Shown here: piece by piece, positions 51,834 through 61,358 of the stretch
Layout: each line of letters opens with the position of its first letter
Numbering within the stretch: position 1 is the stretch's first letter
Source: Streptomyces sp. R302
GTDB lineage: Bacteria; Actinomycetota; Actinomycetes; Streptomycetales; Streptomycetaceae
Reading direction: 5' to 3'
DNA: 64,000 bases
NCBI RefSeq assembly: GCF_012927245.1
Contig: NZ_JABBGE010000002.1
Location: 186,001 to 250,000 of the forward strand
Notes under the pieces: generated by a model
The model's database searches: none
Seen by the model: the letters and a program-made list of their open reading frames with translations, nothing else
Told to the model about the DNA's origin: nothing
Program-made: the position numbers and the translations under genes

Positions 51834-53036
51834 TTACTTGCCGGCCACGCGGATGATCAGCGCGTCGCCCTGGCCGCCGCCGCCGCAGAGCGCGGCCGCG
51901 CCGATGCCGCCGCCGCGCCGCTTGAGCTCCAGGGCGAGGTGGAGCACCACACGGGCGCCGGACATGCCGATCGGGTGGCCGAGCGCGATGGCGCCGCCGT
52001 TGACGTTCACCTTTTCCGGGGACACGCCGAGGTCCTTCATGGACTGTACGGCGACCGCGGCGAAGGCCTCGTTGATCTCGATCAGGTCGAGGTCGTCGAC
52101 GGTCAGGCCCTCCTTCTTCAGGGCGTGCTGGATGGCGTTGGACGGCTGCGACTGGAGCGAGTTGTCCGGGCCCGCCACGTTGCCGTGGGCGCCGATCTCG
52201 GCGATCCACTCCAGGCCGAGCTCCTCCGCCTTGGCCTTGCTCATCACGACCACGGCGGCGGCGCCGTCGGAGATCTGCGAGGAGGTGCCGGCGGTGATGG
52301 TGCCGTCCTTGGCGAAGGCGGGGCGGAGCTTGCCGAGGGACTCGACGGTCGTCTCGGCGCGGACGCCCTCGTCCTTCGAGAAGACGACCGGCTCGCCCTT
52401 GCGCTGCGGGATCTCGACCGGGGTGATCTCGGCCTCGAAGACGCCGTTCTTCTGCGCGGCGGCGGCGCGCTGGTGCGACAGCGCGGCGATCTCGTCCTGG
52501 GAGGCGCGGTCGATGCCGAGGCGGGTGTTGTGCTTCTCGGTGGACTCGCCCATGGCGATGTTCTCGAAGGCGTCGGTCAGGCCGTCGTGCGCCATCACGT
52601 CGAGCATCTCGATCGCGCCGTACTTGAAGCCCTCGCGGGACTTCGGCAGCACGTGCGGGGCGTTGGTCATGGACTCCTGGCCGCCGGCCACGACGACGTC
52701 GAACTCGCCGGCGCGGATCAGCTGGTCGGCGAGCGCGATGGCGTCCAGGCCCGACAGACACACCTTGTTGATGGTGAGCGCGGGGACGTTCATCGGGATG
52801 CCGGCCTTGACGGCGGCCTGACGGGCGGGGATCTGCCCGGCGCCCGCCTGGAGCACCTGGCCCATGATCACGTACTGCACCTGGTCGCCGCCGATGCCGG
52901 CCCGGTCCAGGGCGGCCTTGATGGCGAAACCGCCGAGGTCGGCGCCGGAGAAGGACTTGAGCGAGCCGAGCAGTCGACCCATGGGCGTGCGGGCGCCCGC
53001 GACGATCACTGAAGTGGTACCGGTCGTTCCAGACAT
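51834..53036 (-). CDS. Acetyl-CoA C-acetyltransferase (thiolase)
   Basis: A 400-residue type II thiolase condensing or cleaving acetoacetyl-CoA. The acylation Cys lies in [20 protein letters not shown], the signature in [20 protein letters not shown] (His), and the second catalytic Cys in [15 protein letters not shown]. The N-terminus [20 protein letters not shown] is typical. ATG 53036 is preceded by AAGGGG. In this cluster it links acetoacetyl-CoA to the ethylmalonyl-CoA/propionyl-CoA metabolism represented by meaB and the epimerase. From memory the S. coelicolor counterpart is SCO5399. Confidence 0.94.
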   Translation of the reverse strand: MSGTTGTTSVIVAGARTPMGRLLGSLKSFSGADLGGFAIKAALDRAGIGGDQVQYVIMGQVLQAGAGQIPARQAAVKAGIPMNVPALTINKVCLSGLDAIALADQLIRAGEFDVVVAGGQESMTNAPHVLPKSREGFKYGAIEMLDVMAHDGLTDAFENIAMGESTEKHNTRLGIDRASQDEIAALSHQRAAAAQKNGVFEAEITPVEIPQRKGEPVVFSKDEGVRAETTVESLGKLRPAFAKDGTITAGTSSQISDGAAAVVVMSKAKAEELGLEWIAEIGAHGNVAGPDNSLQSQPSNAIQHALKKEGLTVDDLDLIEINEAFAAVAVQSMKDLGVSPEKVNVNGGAIALGHPIGMSGARVVLHLALELKRRGGGIGAAALCGGGGQGDALIIRVAGK

Positions 53037-53173
53037 GAGGCACAGCCCCTTGGGATGAGGAGTGAACGAGGGTTTACCGCCAATGTACTGAGCGGTGCGG
53101 CGCGCGGTCACCGGCCTGCCGGTGTGACGGCGCGCACGTTGCGTAACCACCCCCACCAGGGTGGACTGGAACC

Positions 53174-53626
53174 ATGCTGACGCGTATCGACCACATCGGG
53201 ATCGCCTGCTTCGACCTGGACAAGACCGTCGAGTTCTACCGTGCCACGTACGGCTTCGAGGTCTACCACTCGGAGGTCAACGAGGAGCAGGGCGTCCGCG
53301 AGGCCATGCTGCGGATCAACGCCACGGACGACGGCGGCGCCTCCTACCTCCAGCTCCTGGAGCCCACCCGCGAGGACTCCGCGGTCGGCAAGTGGCTGGC
53401 CAAGAACGGCGAGGGCGTCCACCACATCGCCTTCGGCACCGCGGACGTCGACGGGGACGCCGAGGCCATCCGAGGCAAGGGCGTCCGGGTCCTCTACGAC
53501 GAGCCCCGGACCGGCTCCATGGGCTCCCGGATCACCTTCCTCCACCCCAAGGACTGCCACGGCGTCCTCACCGAACTCGTCACCTCCGCGCCCGCTTCCG
53601 CTGACCACTCCTCAGCGGAGCACTGA
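53174..53626 (+). CDS. mce: Methylmalonyl-CoA epimerase
   Basis: A 150-residue VOC/glyoxalase-fold enzyme that interconverts (2R)- and (2S)-methylmalonyl-CoA. Metal ligands are visible as His in [13 protein letters not shown], Gln in SYLQLLEPT, His in [14 protein letters not shown] and Glu in HGVLTELV. The [13 protein letters not shown] end is diagnostic. ATG 53174 follows GGTGGACTGGAA. It diverges from the thiolase-meaB operon across 137 bases. The enzyme connects propionyl-CoA carboxylase products to B12-dependent mutase and to polyketide extender units. Confidence 0.95.
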   Translation: MLTRIDHIGIACFDLDKTVEFYRATYGFEVYHSEVNEEQGVREAMLRINATDDGGASYLQLLEPTREDSAVGKWLAKNGEGVHHIAFGTADVDGDAEAIRGKGVRVLYDEPRTGSMGSRITFLHPKDCHGVLTELVTSAPASADHSSAEH

Positions 53627-53840
53627 CCTCCGTATTCCCGGCCCGGTAGAGTGGGCGGCTCCGGGCCGGGGCCGGTCGGGGCCGCTTCGCGCGGCGTCGT
53701 AGTCGGGATGTCGGGGTCGTCCGATCTGACACGATTCCCCGGGGGGCCGTTCTGTCGGGTGAACGGTGCTCGTCGGAACGTCGCGACCAGGGGTCGGGGT
53801 CTCCCCCGCTCGCAGGGCTCGGGGAAGGATGGACCGCGCG

Positions 53841-56800
53841 GTGCGGGGCTACGAACGGCAGGAGAGCCACCGAGCTGAAGACGACCATCTCTCGCGGTTC
53901 GAAGCCGAGATGGACCGGCTGAAGAAGGAGCGAGAGAAGGCCGTCCAGCACGCCGAGGACCTGGGCTACCAGGTCGAGGTCTTGCGTGCCAAGCTCCACG
54001 AGGCGCGGCGCACCATCGCGTCCCGCCCCGCCTACGACAGCGCGGACATCGGTTACCAGGCCGAGCAGTTGCTGCGCAACGCGCAGGCGCAGGCCGAGCA
54101 GCTCCGCCAGGACGCCGAGCGGGAGCTGCGCGAGGCCCGGGCACAGACCCAGCGGATCCTCCAGGAGCACGCCGAGCACCAGGCCCGGCTCCAGGCCGAG
54201 CTCCACAACGAGGCGGTGCAGCGCCGCCAGCAGCTCGACCAGGAGCTGAACGAGCGCCGCCAGACCGTCGAGGCCCACGTCAACGAGAACGTGGCCTGGG
54301 CCGAACAGCTGCGCGCCCGCACCGAGTCCCAGGCCCGCCGCCTGATGGACGAGGCCCGCGCCGAGGCCGAGCAGTCGATCGCCGCCGCCCGCGCCGAGGC
54401 CGCCCGCCTCTCCGAGGAGACCGGCCGCCGCGTCGGCGCCGAGGCGGAAGCCGCCCGCGCCGAGGCCGAAGCGATTCTGCTGCGCGCCCGCAAGGACGCC
54501 GAGCGGCTGATGACGGCCGCCTCCACCCAGGCGCAGGAGGCCACCGGCCACGCCGAGCAGCTGCGCACCGCAGCCGTCGCCGAGACCGACCAGGCCCGCC
54601 GCCAGGCCACCGAGCTGACCCGCGCCGCCGAGCAGCGGATCCAGGAGGCCGAGGAGAAGCTGCGGCAGGCCCGCGCCGAGGCCGACAAGGCCCTCGCGGA
54701 GGCCAAGGAGTCCGCCGCGAAGACGCTGGCCTCCGCCGACTCCGTCAACGAACAGCGCACCCGTACCGCCAAGTCGGAGATCGCCCGGCTCGTCGGCGAG
54801 GCCACCGAGAAGGCCGAGCAGCTCAAGGCCGAGGCCGAGGAGAAGCTCCGCGAGGCCACCGCCCACACCGAGAAGGTCTTCGCCGAGGCCACCGAGAAGG
54901 CCCGCGCCAGCGCCGCCGAGGACTCGGCCGCCGCGCTCGCCAAGGCCGCCCGGGGCGCCGAGGAGATCCTCAGCAAGGCCTCCGAGGACGCCGCCGAGAC
55001 CACCCGCAGGGCCTCCGAGGAGGCCGAGCGGATCCGCCGCGAGGCCGAGACCGAGGCCGACCGGCTGCGCTCCCGCGCCGAGGAGCAGGCCGACGAACTG
55101 CTCGGCTCGGCGAAGGACGACACCAAGGAGTACCGGGCCAAGACGGTCGAGCTCCAGGAGGAGGCCCGGCGGCTGCGCGGCGAGGCCGAGCAGCTGCGCG
55201 CCGAGGCCGTCGCCGAGGGCGAGCGGATCCGCGGCGAGGCCCGCCGCGAGGCCGTCCAGCAGATCGAGGAGGCGGCGAAGACCGCCGAGGAGCTGCTGGC
55301 CAAGGCGAAGGCCGACGCCGACGAGCTGCGCTCCAGCGCCGGCGCCGAGAGCGAGAAGGTCCGCTCGGAGGCGATGGAGCGCGCCCAGACGCTCCGGACC
55401 CAGGCCGAGGAGACCCTGGAGCGGACCCGCGCGGAGGCCGAGCGGCTGCGCGCCGAGTCCGAGGAGCACGCCGAGGCGGTACGGGCGTCCGCCGAGAAGG
55501 CCGCCGCCGAGCTGCGCGCGGACGCCGAGCGGGCCGCCGAGGCCCGCCGTGCCGAGGCCGCCGAGGAGCTGACCCGGCTGCACACCGACGCCGAGGCGAA
55601 GGTGGCCGCGGCCGGGCAGGAGCTGACCGACGCCCGCGCCGAGGGCGAGCGGATCCGGCGCGAGGCCGCCGAGGAGACCGAGCGGCTGCGCGCGGAGGGC
55701 GCCGAGCGGATCAGGACGCTGTCGGAGCAGGCCGAGCAGGAGGCCGAGCGGCTGCGGTCGGAGGCGGCGGCGGACGCGTCGGCGGCCCGTGCCGAGGCCG
55801 AGGCGACCGCGCAGCGGCTCACCTCCGAGGCGGAGACCGAGGCCGAGCGGCTGCGGTCCGAGGCCCAGGAGACCGCCGACCGGGTGCGGGCGGAGGCCGC
55901 GGCCGCCGCCGAGCGGGTGGCCGCCGAGGCCGCCGAGGCGCTGGCCGCCGCGCAGGAGGAGGCCGTCCGGCGCCGCCGGGAGGCCGAGGAGACGCTGGAG
56001 TCGGCGCGTTCCGAGGCCGGCCGGGAGCGCGAGCACGCCCGCGAGCAGTCCGAGGAGCTCCTGGCCGCCGCCCGCAAGCGGGTGGAGGAGGCGCAGGCCG
56101 AGGCGCAGCGCCTGGTCGAGGAGGCGGACGCGCGGGCGACCGAGATGGTCGGCGCCGCCTCGCGAGCCGCGCAGGAGGTCCGCGACTCGGTCGCCGGGCT
56201 GCGCGAGCAGGCCGAGGAGGAGATCGCCGGGCTGCGCTCGGCCGCGGAGCACGCGGCGGAGCGGACCCGGGCCGAGGCGCAGGAGGAGGCGGACCGGGTC
56301 CGCTCCGACGCGCACGAGGAGCAGGAGCGGGCCGCGGAGGACGCGGCCCGCACGCGGGCGCGCGCCCAGGAGGAGTCCGAGGCGGCGAAGGCGCTGGCCG
56401 AGCGGACGGTCGGGGACGCGATCGCGGAGGCGGAGAAGCTCCGTACGGACACCGCCGAGTACGCCCAGCGGGTGCGCACCGAGGCGACGGACGCGCTGGC
56501 CTCGGCCGAGCAGGACGCGGCCCGCACCCGGGCGGACGCCCGGGACGACGCCAACCGGATCCGTTCGGAGGCGGCCGAGAAGGCCGAGGGCGTGGTCGGC
56601 GAGGCGACGGCGGAGGCCGAGCGGATCGCCGCGGAGGCCTCCCAGGTCCTGGACGACGCCCGGCAGGCGGCGGACAAGCGCCGCCAGGACGCGGCCGAAC
56701 AGGCCGACACCCTCATCGGCGAAGCCGCCACCGAAGCCGAACGCATCACCACCGAAGCCACCCAGATCCTCGACGACGCCCGACAGGCCGCCGACAAGCG

Positions 56801-58373
56801 CCGCCAGGACGCCGCCGAACAGGCCGACACCCTCATCGGCGAGGCGACCACCGAAGCCGAACGCATTGCGGCGGAGGCCTCCCAGGTCCTCGACGAGGCC
56901 CGGCAGGCGGCGGACGAGCGGCGCCAGGACGCGGCCCAGCAGGCCGACACCCTCATCGGCGAAGCCACCACCGAAGCCGAACGCATCACCACCGAAGCCA
57001 CCCAGATCCTGGACGAGGCCCGGCAGGCGGCGGACAAGCGCCGCCAGGACGCGGCCGAGCAGGCCGACACCCTCATCGGCGAGGCGACGGCCGAGGCCGA
57101 GCGGATCGCGGCGGAGTCGGCCGAGCTGCGGGAGACGACCGAGCGGGACGCGGCGCGGCTGCGGACCGAGGCCGAGCAGGTCAAGACGGACGGCGAGGCG
57201 CACGCCCAGGCGCTGCGGACGGCGGCCCTGGCGGACGCCGAGCAGATCCTGGACGAAGCCCGGCAGGCCGCCGACAAGCGCCGCCAGGACGCGGCCGAGC
57301 AGGCTGACGCGCTGGTCGGCGAGGCGACCGCCGAGGCGGGCCGGATCACCGACGAGGCCGGCGAGCTGGCCGACTCGGTGACCGCCGACGCCCGTGCCGA
57401 GGCCGAGCGGACCATCGCGGACGCGGCCGGCGAGGCCGAGCGGCTGCGGGCCGACGGCGCCCAGGCGCTGGAGTCGGCCCGTCAGGACGCCGAGCGGATC
57501 CGTACCGAGTCGGCGCGGGTCAAGGAGGACGCCGAGGCGGCGGCCGAGCAGATGCGCTCGGAGGCCCGCGCGGAGGCCGACCGGACCCTGGACGAGGCCC
57601 GCGAGGCCGGCGCGAAGAAGCGCGCGGACGCGGCCGAGCAGGCCGACCAGCTGATCGCCAAGGCGCAGGAGGAGGCGCTGCGCGCCACCGCCGAGGCCGA
57701 GACGCAGGCCGACACCATGGTCGGCGCCGCCCGCAAGGAGGCCGACCGGATCGTCGCCGAGGCGACCGTGGAGGGCAACGCGCTGGTGGAGAAGGCGCGG
57801 ACCGACGCGGACGAACTCCTCGTCGGGGCGCGGAAGGACGCCACCGCCATAAGGGAGCGGGCGGAGGAGCTGCGGGGCCGCGTCGAGGGCGAGATCGAGG
57901 AGCTGCACGAGCGCGCCCGGCGCGAGTCGGCCGAGCAGATGAAGACGGCCGGCGAGCGGGTCGACAAGCTGGTGAAGGCCGCGGAGGAGCAGCGGGCCGA
58001 GGCCGAGGAGAAGGCCAAGGAACTGCTCTCGGAGGCGAGTTCGGAGGCGAGCAAGGTCCGGATCGCGGCCGTGCGGAAGGCCGACGGGCTCCTGAAGGAG
58101 GCCGAGCAGAAGAAGAGTTCGCTGGTGGCGGAGGCCGAGCGGATCAAGGCGGAGGCGGAGGCCGAGGCGGACCGGCTGGTCCAGGAGGGCCGGCGCGAGC
58201 TGGAGGTCCTGACCCGGCGTCGTACCGACATCAATGCCGAGATCTCCCGTGTCCAGGACGTTCTCGAAGCGTTGGAGTCTTTCGAGACTCCGTCGGCGGG
58301 AACGAAGGACGGACTCAAGGCGGGCGCTTCCTCGGGGTCCACTCGTTCGGGTGGCAAGTCCCAGGACGGCTAG
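53841..58373 (+). CDS. scy: Scy, polarity-determining coiled-coil protein (expanded)
   Basis: A 1510-residue, almost wholly coiled-coil scaffold that organises the hyphal-tip polarisome with DivIVA and FilP and interacts with chromosome-segregation proteins. The N-terminus MRGYERQESHRAEDDHLSRF, then RLKKEREKAVQHAEDLGYQV, is essentially that of S. coelicolor Scy. The rest is Ala/Glu/Arg/Gln-rich with hendecad-like spacing (EAERLR, AEAEAT patterns). The length exceeds S. coelicolor Scy (1326 from memory), partly through a 40-residue tandem repeat at residues 934-1093. GTG 53841 is chosen for conservation; ATG 53829 (four residues more) lies too close to its GGGGAAGG. The C-terminus is flexible (GASSGSTRSGGKSQ). 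Confidence 0.93.
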   Translation: MRGYERQESHRAEDDHLSRFEAEMDRLKKEREKAVQHAEDLGYQVEVLRAKLHEARRTIASRPAYDSADIGYQAEQLLRNAQAQAEQLRQDAERELREARAQTQRILQEHAEHQARLQAELHNEAVQRRQQLDQELNERRQTVEAHVNENVAWAEQLRARTESQARRLMDEARAEAEQSIAAARAEAARLSEETGRRVGAEAEAARAEAEAILLRARKDAERLMTAASTQAQEATGHAEQLRTAAVAETDQARRQATELTRAAEQRIQEAEEKLRQARAEADKALAEAKESAAKTLASADSVNEQRTRTAKSEIARLVGEATEKAEQLKAEAEEKLREATAHTEKVFAEATEKARASAAEDSAAALAKAARGAEEILSKASEDAAETTRRASEEAERIRREAETEADRLRSRAEEQADELLGSAKDDTKEYRAKTVELQEEARRLRGEAEQLRAEAVAEGERIRGEARREAVQQIEEAAKTAEELLAKAKADADELRSSAGAESEKVRSEAMERAQTLRTQAEETLERTRAEAERLRAESEEHAEAVRASAEKAAAELRADAERAAEARRAEAAEELTRLHTDAEAKVAAAGQELTDARAEGERIRREAAEETERLRAEGAERIRTLSEQAEQEAERLRSEAAADASAARAEAEATAQRLTSEAETEAERLRSEAQETADRVRAEAAAAAERVAAEAAEALAAAQEEAVRRRREAEETLESARSEAGREREHAREQSEELLAAARKRVEEAQAEAQRLVEEADARATEMVGAASRAAQEVRDSVAGLREQAEEEIAGLRSAAEHAAERTRAEAQEEADRVRSDAHEEQERAAEDAARTRARAQEESEAAKALAERTVGDAIAEAEKLRTDTAEYAQRVRTEATDALASAEQDAARTRADARDDANRIRSEAAEKAEGVVGEATAEAERIAAEASQVLDDARQAADKRRQDAAEQADTLIGEAATEAERITTEATQILDDARQAADKRRQDAAEQADTLIGEATTEAERIAAEASQVLDEARQAADERRQDAAQQADTLIGEATTEAERITTEATQILDEARQAADKRRQDAAEQADTLIGEATAEAERIAAESAELRETTERDAARLRTEAEQVKTDGEAHAQALRTAALADAEQILDEARQAADKRRQDAAEQADALVGEATAEAGRITDEAGELADSVTADARAEAERTIADAAGEAERLRADGAQALESARQDAERIRTESARVKEDAEAAAEQMRSEARAEADRTLDEAREAGAKKRADAAEQADQLIAKAQEEALRATAEAETQADTMVGAARKEADRIVAEATVEGNALVEKARTDADELLVGARKDATAIRERAEELRGRVEGEIEELHERARRESAEQMKTAGERVDKLVKAAEEQRAEAEEKAKELLSEASSEASKVRIAAVRKADGLLKEAEQKKSSLVAEAERIKAEAEAEADRLVQEGRRELEVLTRRRTDINAEISRVQDVLEALESFETPSAGTKDGLKAGASSGSTRSGGKSQDG
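56640..57119 (+). repeat. 120-bp (40-residue) tandem repeats inside scy
   Basis: Four consecutive in-frame units: 56640-56759, 56760-56879, 56880-56999 and 57000-57119. Each encodes the pattern (S/T)Q(V/I)LD(D/E)ARQAAD(K/E)RRQ. Units alternate SQV/TQI openings and ITTEA/IAAE(A/S) endings, so an 80-residue double unit appears duplicated. A diverged fifth copy is at 57240-57359. Parts of the units use GAA and ATC codons densely, unlike the GAG-dominated rest of scy. Confidence 0.93.
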
Positions 58374-58487
58374 CCACTCAAAAGGCTGGACATTCTCCAG
58401 ATCAAACGGGCATACGCTCGATGACACGCCGCTTCGGCCCCTAGGATTCCCTCTAACACCTCACCGGTCTCATTCGACAGGAACCCC

Positions 58488-59423
58488 ATGAGCGACACAT
58501 CCTCCCCCTTCGGCTTCGAGCTCGTGCGGCGTGGTTACGACCGCGGTCAGGTGGACGACCGCATTACCAAGCTGGTCGCCGACCGTGACAGTGCTCTGGC
58601 CCGGATCACCTCCCTGGAGAAGCGCATCGAGGAGCTCCACCTCGAAACGCAGAACGCCCAGGCGCAGGTGAGCGACGCGGAGCCGTCGTACGCCGGTCTC
58701 GGCGCGCGTGTCGAGAAGATCCTCCGCCTCGCCGAGGAGGAGGCGAAGGACCTGCGCGAGGAGGCCCGCCGCGCCGCCGAGCAGCACCGCGAGCTGGCCG
58801 AGTCGGCCGCCCAGCAGGTGCGCAACGACGCGGAGTCCTTCGCCGCCGAGCGCAAGGCGAAGGCCGAGGACGAGGGCGTCCGGATCGTCGAGAAGGCGCA
58901 GGGCGAGGCGAACTCGCTGCGTGCCGAGGCGCAGAAGGACGCCCAGTCGAAGCGCGAGGAGGCGGACGCCCTCTTCGAGGAGACCCGCGCCAAGGCCGCC
59001 CAGGCCGCCGCGGACTTCGAGACCAACCTGGCGAAGCGCCGCGAGCAGTCCGAGCGCGACCTGGCCTCCCGTCAGGCCAAGGCCGAGAAGCGCCTCGCCG
59101 AGATCGAGCACCGCGCCGAGCAGCTCCGCCTGGAGGCCGAGAAGCTCCGTACGGACGCCGAGCGCCGGGCCCGCCAGACGGTGGAGACCGCGCAGCGCCA
59201 GGCCGAGGACATCGTGGCCGACGCGAACGCCAAGGCCGACCGGATCCGTTCGGAATCGGAGCGCGAGCTGGCGGCGCTCACCAACCGCCGCGACTCCATC
59301 AACGCGCAGCTGACCAACGTCCGCGAGATGCTGGCGACGCTGACCGGTGCCGCGGTGGCCGCCGCCGGCTCCCCGCTGGACGAGGACCGCTCCGCGGGCG
59401 TCCCGGCCCAGCAGACCCGGTAA
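58488..59423 (+). CDS. filP: FilP, filament-forming coiled-coil cytoskeletal protein
   Basis: A 311-residue intermediate-filament-like protein that forms a meshwork below the growing tip and interacts with DivIVA and Scy. It opens MSDTSSPFGFELVRRGYDRG and VDDRITKLVADRDSALARIT, a DivIVA-like N-terminus, followed by a long coiled coil (about 65-280; LRLAEEEAKDLREEARRAAE, RAEQLRLEAEKLRTDAERRA) and a short tail. ATG 58488 follows AGGAA. It is separated from scy by 114 bases that include a TAGGAT -10-like site at 58442-58447, so it may have its own promoter besides readthrough from scy. Confidence 0.95.
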   Translation: MSDTSSPFGFELVRRGYDRGQVDDRITKLVADRDSALARITSLEKRIEELHLETQNAQAQVSDAEPSYAGLGARVEKILRLAEEEAKDLREEARRAAEQHRELAESAAQQVRNDAESFAAERKAKAEDEGVRIVEKAQGEANSLRAEAQKDAQSKREEADALFEETRAKAAQAAADFETNLAKRREQSERDLASRQAKAEKRLAEIEHRAEQLRLEAEKLRTDAERRARQTVETAQRQAEDIVADANAKADRIRSESERELAALTNRRDSINAQLTNVREMLATLTGAAVAAAGSPLDEDRSAGVPAQQTR

Positions 59424-59459
59424 GGCCCCGGCCCCCGGGCCGGCTGCGAGACCCCGTGA

Positions 59460-59491
59460 AAACCCCCCGTCACTCCGGTGGCGGGGGGTTT
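59460..59491 (+). terminator. Terminator after filP
   Basis: AAACCCCCCG (59460-59469) pairs with CGGGGGGTTT (59482-59491); CAC/GTG extends the stem inward over the loop TCCG. It lies 37 bases after the filP stop. Confidence 0.88.
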
Positions 59492-59514
59492 CGCGCGCCC
59501 TTAGCTTGGTACGC

Positions 59515-60531
59515 ATGATCGAGCTTGAGGGGCTGACGAAGCGGTTCGGGACGAAGACGGCGGTCGATCATCTCTCCTTCCAGGTCCGGCCGGGCATGAT
59601 CACCGGCTTCCTGGGGCCCAACGGGGCGGGGAAGTCGACGACGATGCGGATGATGCTCGATCTGGACAACCCGACGAGCGGGACCGTGCGGATCGACGGC
59701 CGGCACTACCGGGAGCTGGACGAGCCGCTCAAGTACATCGGGGCGCTGCTCGACGCCAAGGCGATGCACGGCGGCCGCTCGGCCCACAACAACCTCCTCT
59801 GCCTGGCGCAGTCGAACCGGATCCCGGAGCGGCGGGTGGACGAGGTGCTCGACCTGGTCGGGCTGACGGCGGTGGCACGGAAGAAGTCGAAGGGATTCTC
59901 GCTCGGCATGGGCCAGCGGCTCGGGATCGCGTCGGCGCTGCTCGGCGATCCCGAGATCCTGATGTTCGACGAACCCGTCAATGGTCTGGACCCCGAGGGA
60001 ATTCACTGGATCCGCAATCTGATGAAGTCCCTCGCGGCCGAAGGAAGAACGATCTTCGTTTCCAGCCATCTGATGAGTGAAATGGCACTGACGGCGGATC
60101 ATCTGATCGTCATCGGCCAGGGAAAGCTGCTGGCCGACACGTCGATGGCGGATTTCATCCAGCAGAATTCGCGGAGTTTCGTCCGGCTGCGGTCCCCGCA
60201 GCAGGAACGGCTGCGGGACGTGCTCCACGAGGCGGGTCTCGTGGTGGTCGAGGCCGGAAACGGCACCCTGGAGGTCGACGGGGCCTCGACGGAGAAGCTG
60301 GGCGAGCTGGCGGCGGCGCACCGGTTGACGCTGCACGAGCTGAGCGCCCAGCGCGCCTCCCTGGAGGAGGCGTTCATGCAGATGACGGCGGGTGCGGTGG
60401 AGTACCACGCGCACGGCACCGACGTACACGGCGGCGACGAGCCGGCCGCGCCCGGCCCCGCGTGGGGCGCGAACTCCGGCTGGGGTCCCGCGCAGGGCCC
60501 GGCGGCCGGCCAGAGCGGTGAGGGGGTCTGA
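59515..60531 (+). CDS. ABC transporter ATP-binding protein (pair 1)
   Basis: A 338-residue cytosolic ATPase for the permease that follows. Walker A GFLGPNGAGKSTTMRMML, Q-loop region ALLDAKAMHGGRSAHNNLLC, signature KGFSLGMGQRLGIASALL, Walker B EILMFDEPVNGLDPEG and H-loop IFVSSHLMSEM; a C-terminal Gly/Pro/Ala-rich tail (about 300-338) is not part of the fold. It resembles the bacitracin/ABC-2-type export family. ATG 59515 has TAGCTT seven bases before it and no ribosome site, suggesting a leaderless message. The permease starts two bases after its stop. Substrate unknown. Confidence 0.9.
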   Translation: MIELEGLTKRFGTKTAVDHLSFQVRPGMITGFLGPNGAGKSTTMRMMLDLDNPTSGTVRIDGRHYRELDEPLKYIGALLDAKAMHGGRSAHNNLLCLAQSNRIPERRVDEVLDLVGLTAVARKKSKGFSLGMGQRLGIASALLGDPEILMFDEPVNGLDPEGIHWIRNLMKSLAAEGRTIFVSSHLMSEMALTADHLIVIGQGKLLADTSMADFIQQNSRSFVRLRSPQQERLRDVLHEAGLVVVEAGNGTLEVDGASTEKLGELAAAHRLTLHELSAQRASLEEAFMQMTAGAVEYHAHGTDVHGGDEPAAPGPAWGANSGWGPAQGPAAGQSGEGV

Positions 60532-60533
60532 GG

Positions 60534-61313
60534 ATGGCGGCGGTACCTGCGGTCCTCCAGTCCGAGTGGACCAAGATCCGGACGGTCTCGTCGACGGTCT
60601 GGACGCTGGCGTCGGCGCTGATCGTCACGGTGGCGATGAGCGCGGCGCTCTCCGCGGTCCTGAACTCCACCTTCGACGAGCTGTCCGAGCTGGAGCGGGC
60701 GACCTTCGACCCGACGTTCGTCAGCTTCTCCGGGATGGTCCTCGGCCAGCTGGCGATGGTGGTCTTCGGTGTCCTCGTGGTGGGGACCGAGTACTCCTCG
60801 GGCATGATCCGCACCTCGCTGGCGGCCGTCCCCCAGCGGGCCACCTTCCTCATCTCCAAGATCGCGGTGGCCGGGGTGCTCGCCCTGGTCGTCGGCCTGG
60901 TGACGAGCTTCCTGTCGTTCTTCCTCGGGCAGGCGCTGCTCGGCGAGCACCGGACGACGATCGGCGCGGACAACGTGCTGCGGGCGGTGGTCGGCGGCGG
61001 GATCTACATGGGGCTGATCGCGGTCTTCTCGATGGGCGTGGCGACGATGCTCCGCTCCTCGATGCTGTCGCTCGGCATCCTGGTGCCGTTCTTCTTCCTG
61101 ATCTCCCAGATCCTGTCGGCGGTGCCGAAGGCGAAGGAGGTCGCGAAGTACTTCCCCGACCGGGCGGGCTCCAAGATCATGCAGGTGGTGCCGGACGCCC
61201 TCGGCTCGGAGAAGGCGCCGTACGGGCCGTGGGGCGGGCTCGGGATCATGCTGCTCTGGGTGGCGGCCTCGCTGCTCGGCGGCTACCTGGTGCTGAAGCG
61301 GCGGGACGCCTGA
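60534..61313 (+). CDS. ABC-2-type permease (pair 1)
   Basis: A 259-residue membrane protein with six hydrophobic helices. It begins LQSEWTKIRTVSSTVWTLAS, the motif shared by streptomycete ABC-2 permeases, and includes VVGTEYSSGMIRTSLAAVP, FLISKIAVAGVLALVVGLVT and FFLISQILSAVPKAKEVAKY. ATG 60534 is two bases after the ATPase stop, so the pair is co-translated. A paralogous pair follows at 61520-63462. Export of an antibiotic, lipid or similar compound is possible; nothing in sequence identifies it. Confidence 0.88.
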   Translation: MAAVPAVLQSEWTKIRTVSSTVWTLASALIVTVAMSAALSAVLNSTFDELSELERATFDPTFVSFSGMVLGQLAMVVFGVLVVGTEYSSGMIRTSLAAVPQRATFLISKIAVAGVLALVVGLVTSFLSFFLGQALLGEHRTTIGADNVLRAVVGGGIYMGLIAVFSMGVATMLRSSMLSLGILVPFFFLISQILSAVPKAKEVAKYFPDRAGSKIMQVVPDALGSEKAPYGPWGGLGIMLLWVAASLLGGYLVLKRRDA

Positions 61314-61324
61314 CGGCGGACGCG

Positions 61325-61358
61325 CCTGAGGGGGCCCGAGGCCCCTGGCCCCCTCAGG
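61325..61358 (+). terminator. Terminator after ABC pair 1
   Basis: CCTGAGGGGGCC (61325-61336) pairs perfectly with GGCCCCCTCAGG (61347-61358), loop of ten, directly after the permease stop. It separates the two ABC pairs. Confidence 0.85.

Noticed and set aside
56640-57119. Regular direct repeats as a CRISPR array
   Set aside because: Units are contiguous with no spacers, in frame, and encode coiled coil.
53580-58427. A 1600-codon minus-strand open frame opposite scy
   Set aside because: Leu/Gly/Arg repeats mirror the GAG/GCC codons of the Scy coiled coil; no start site or family resemblance.
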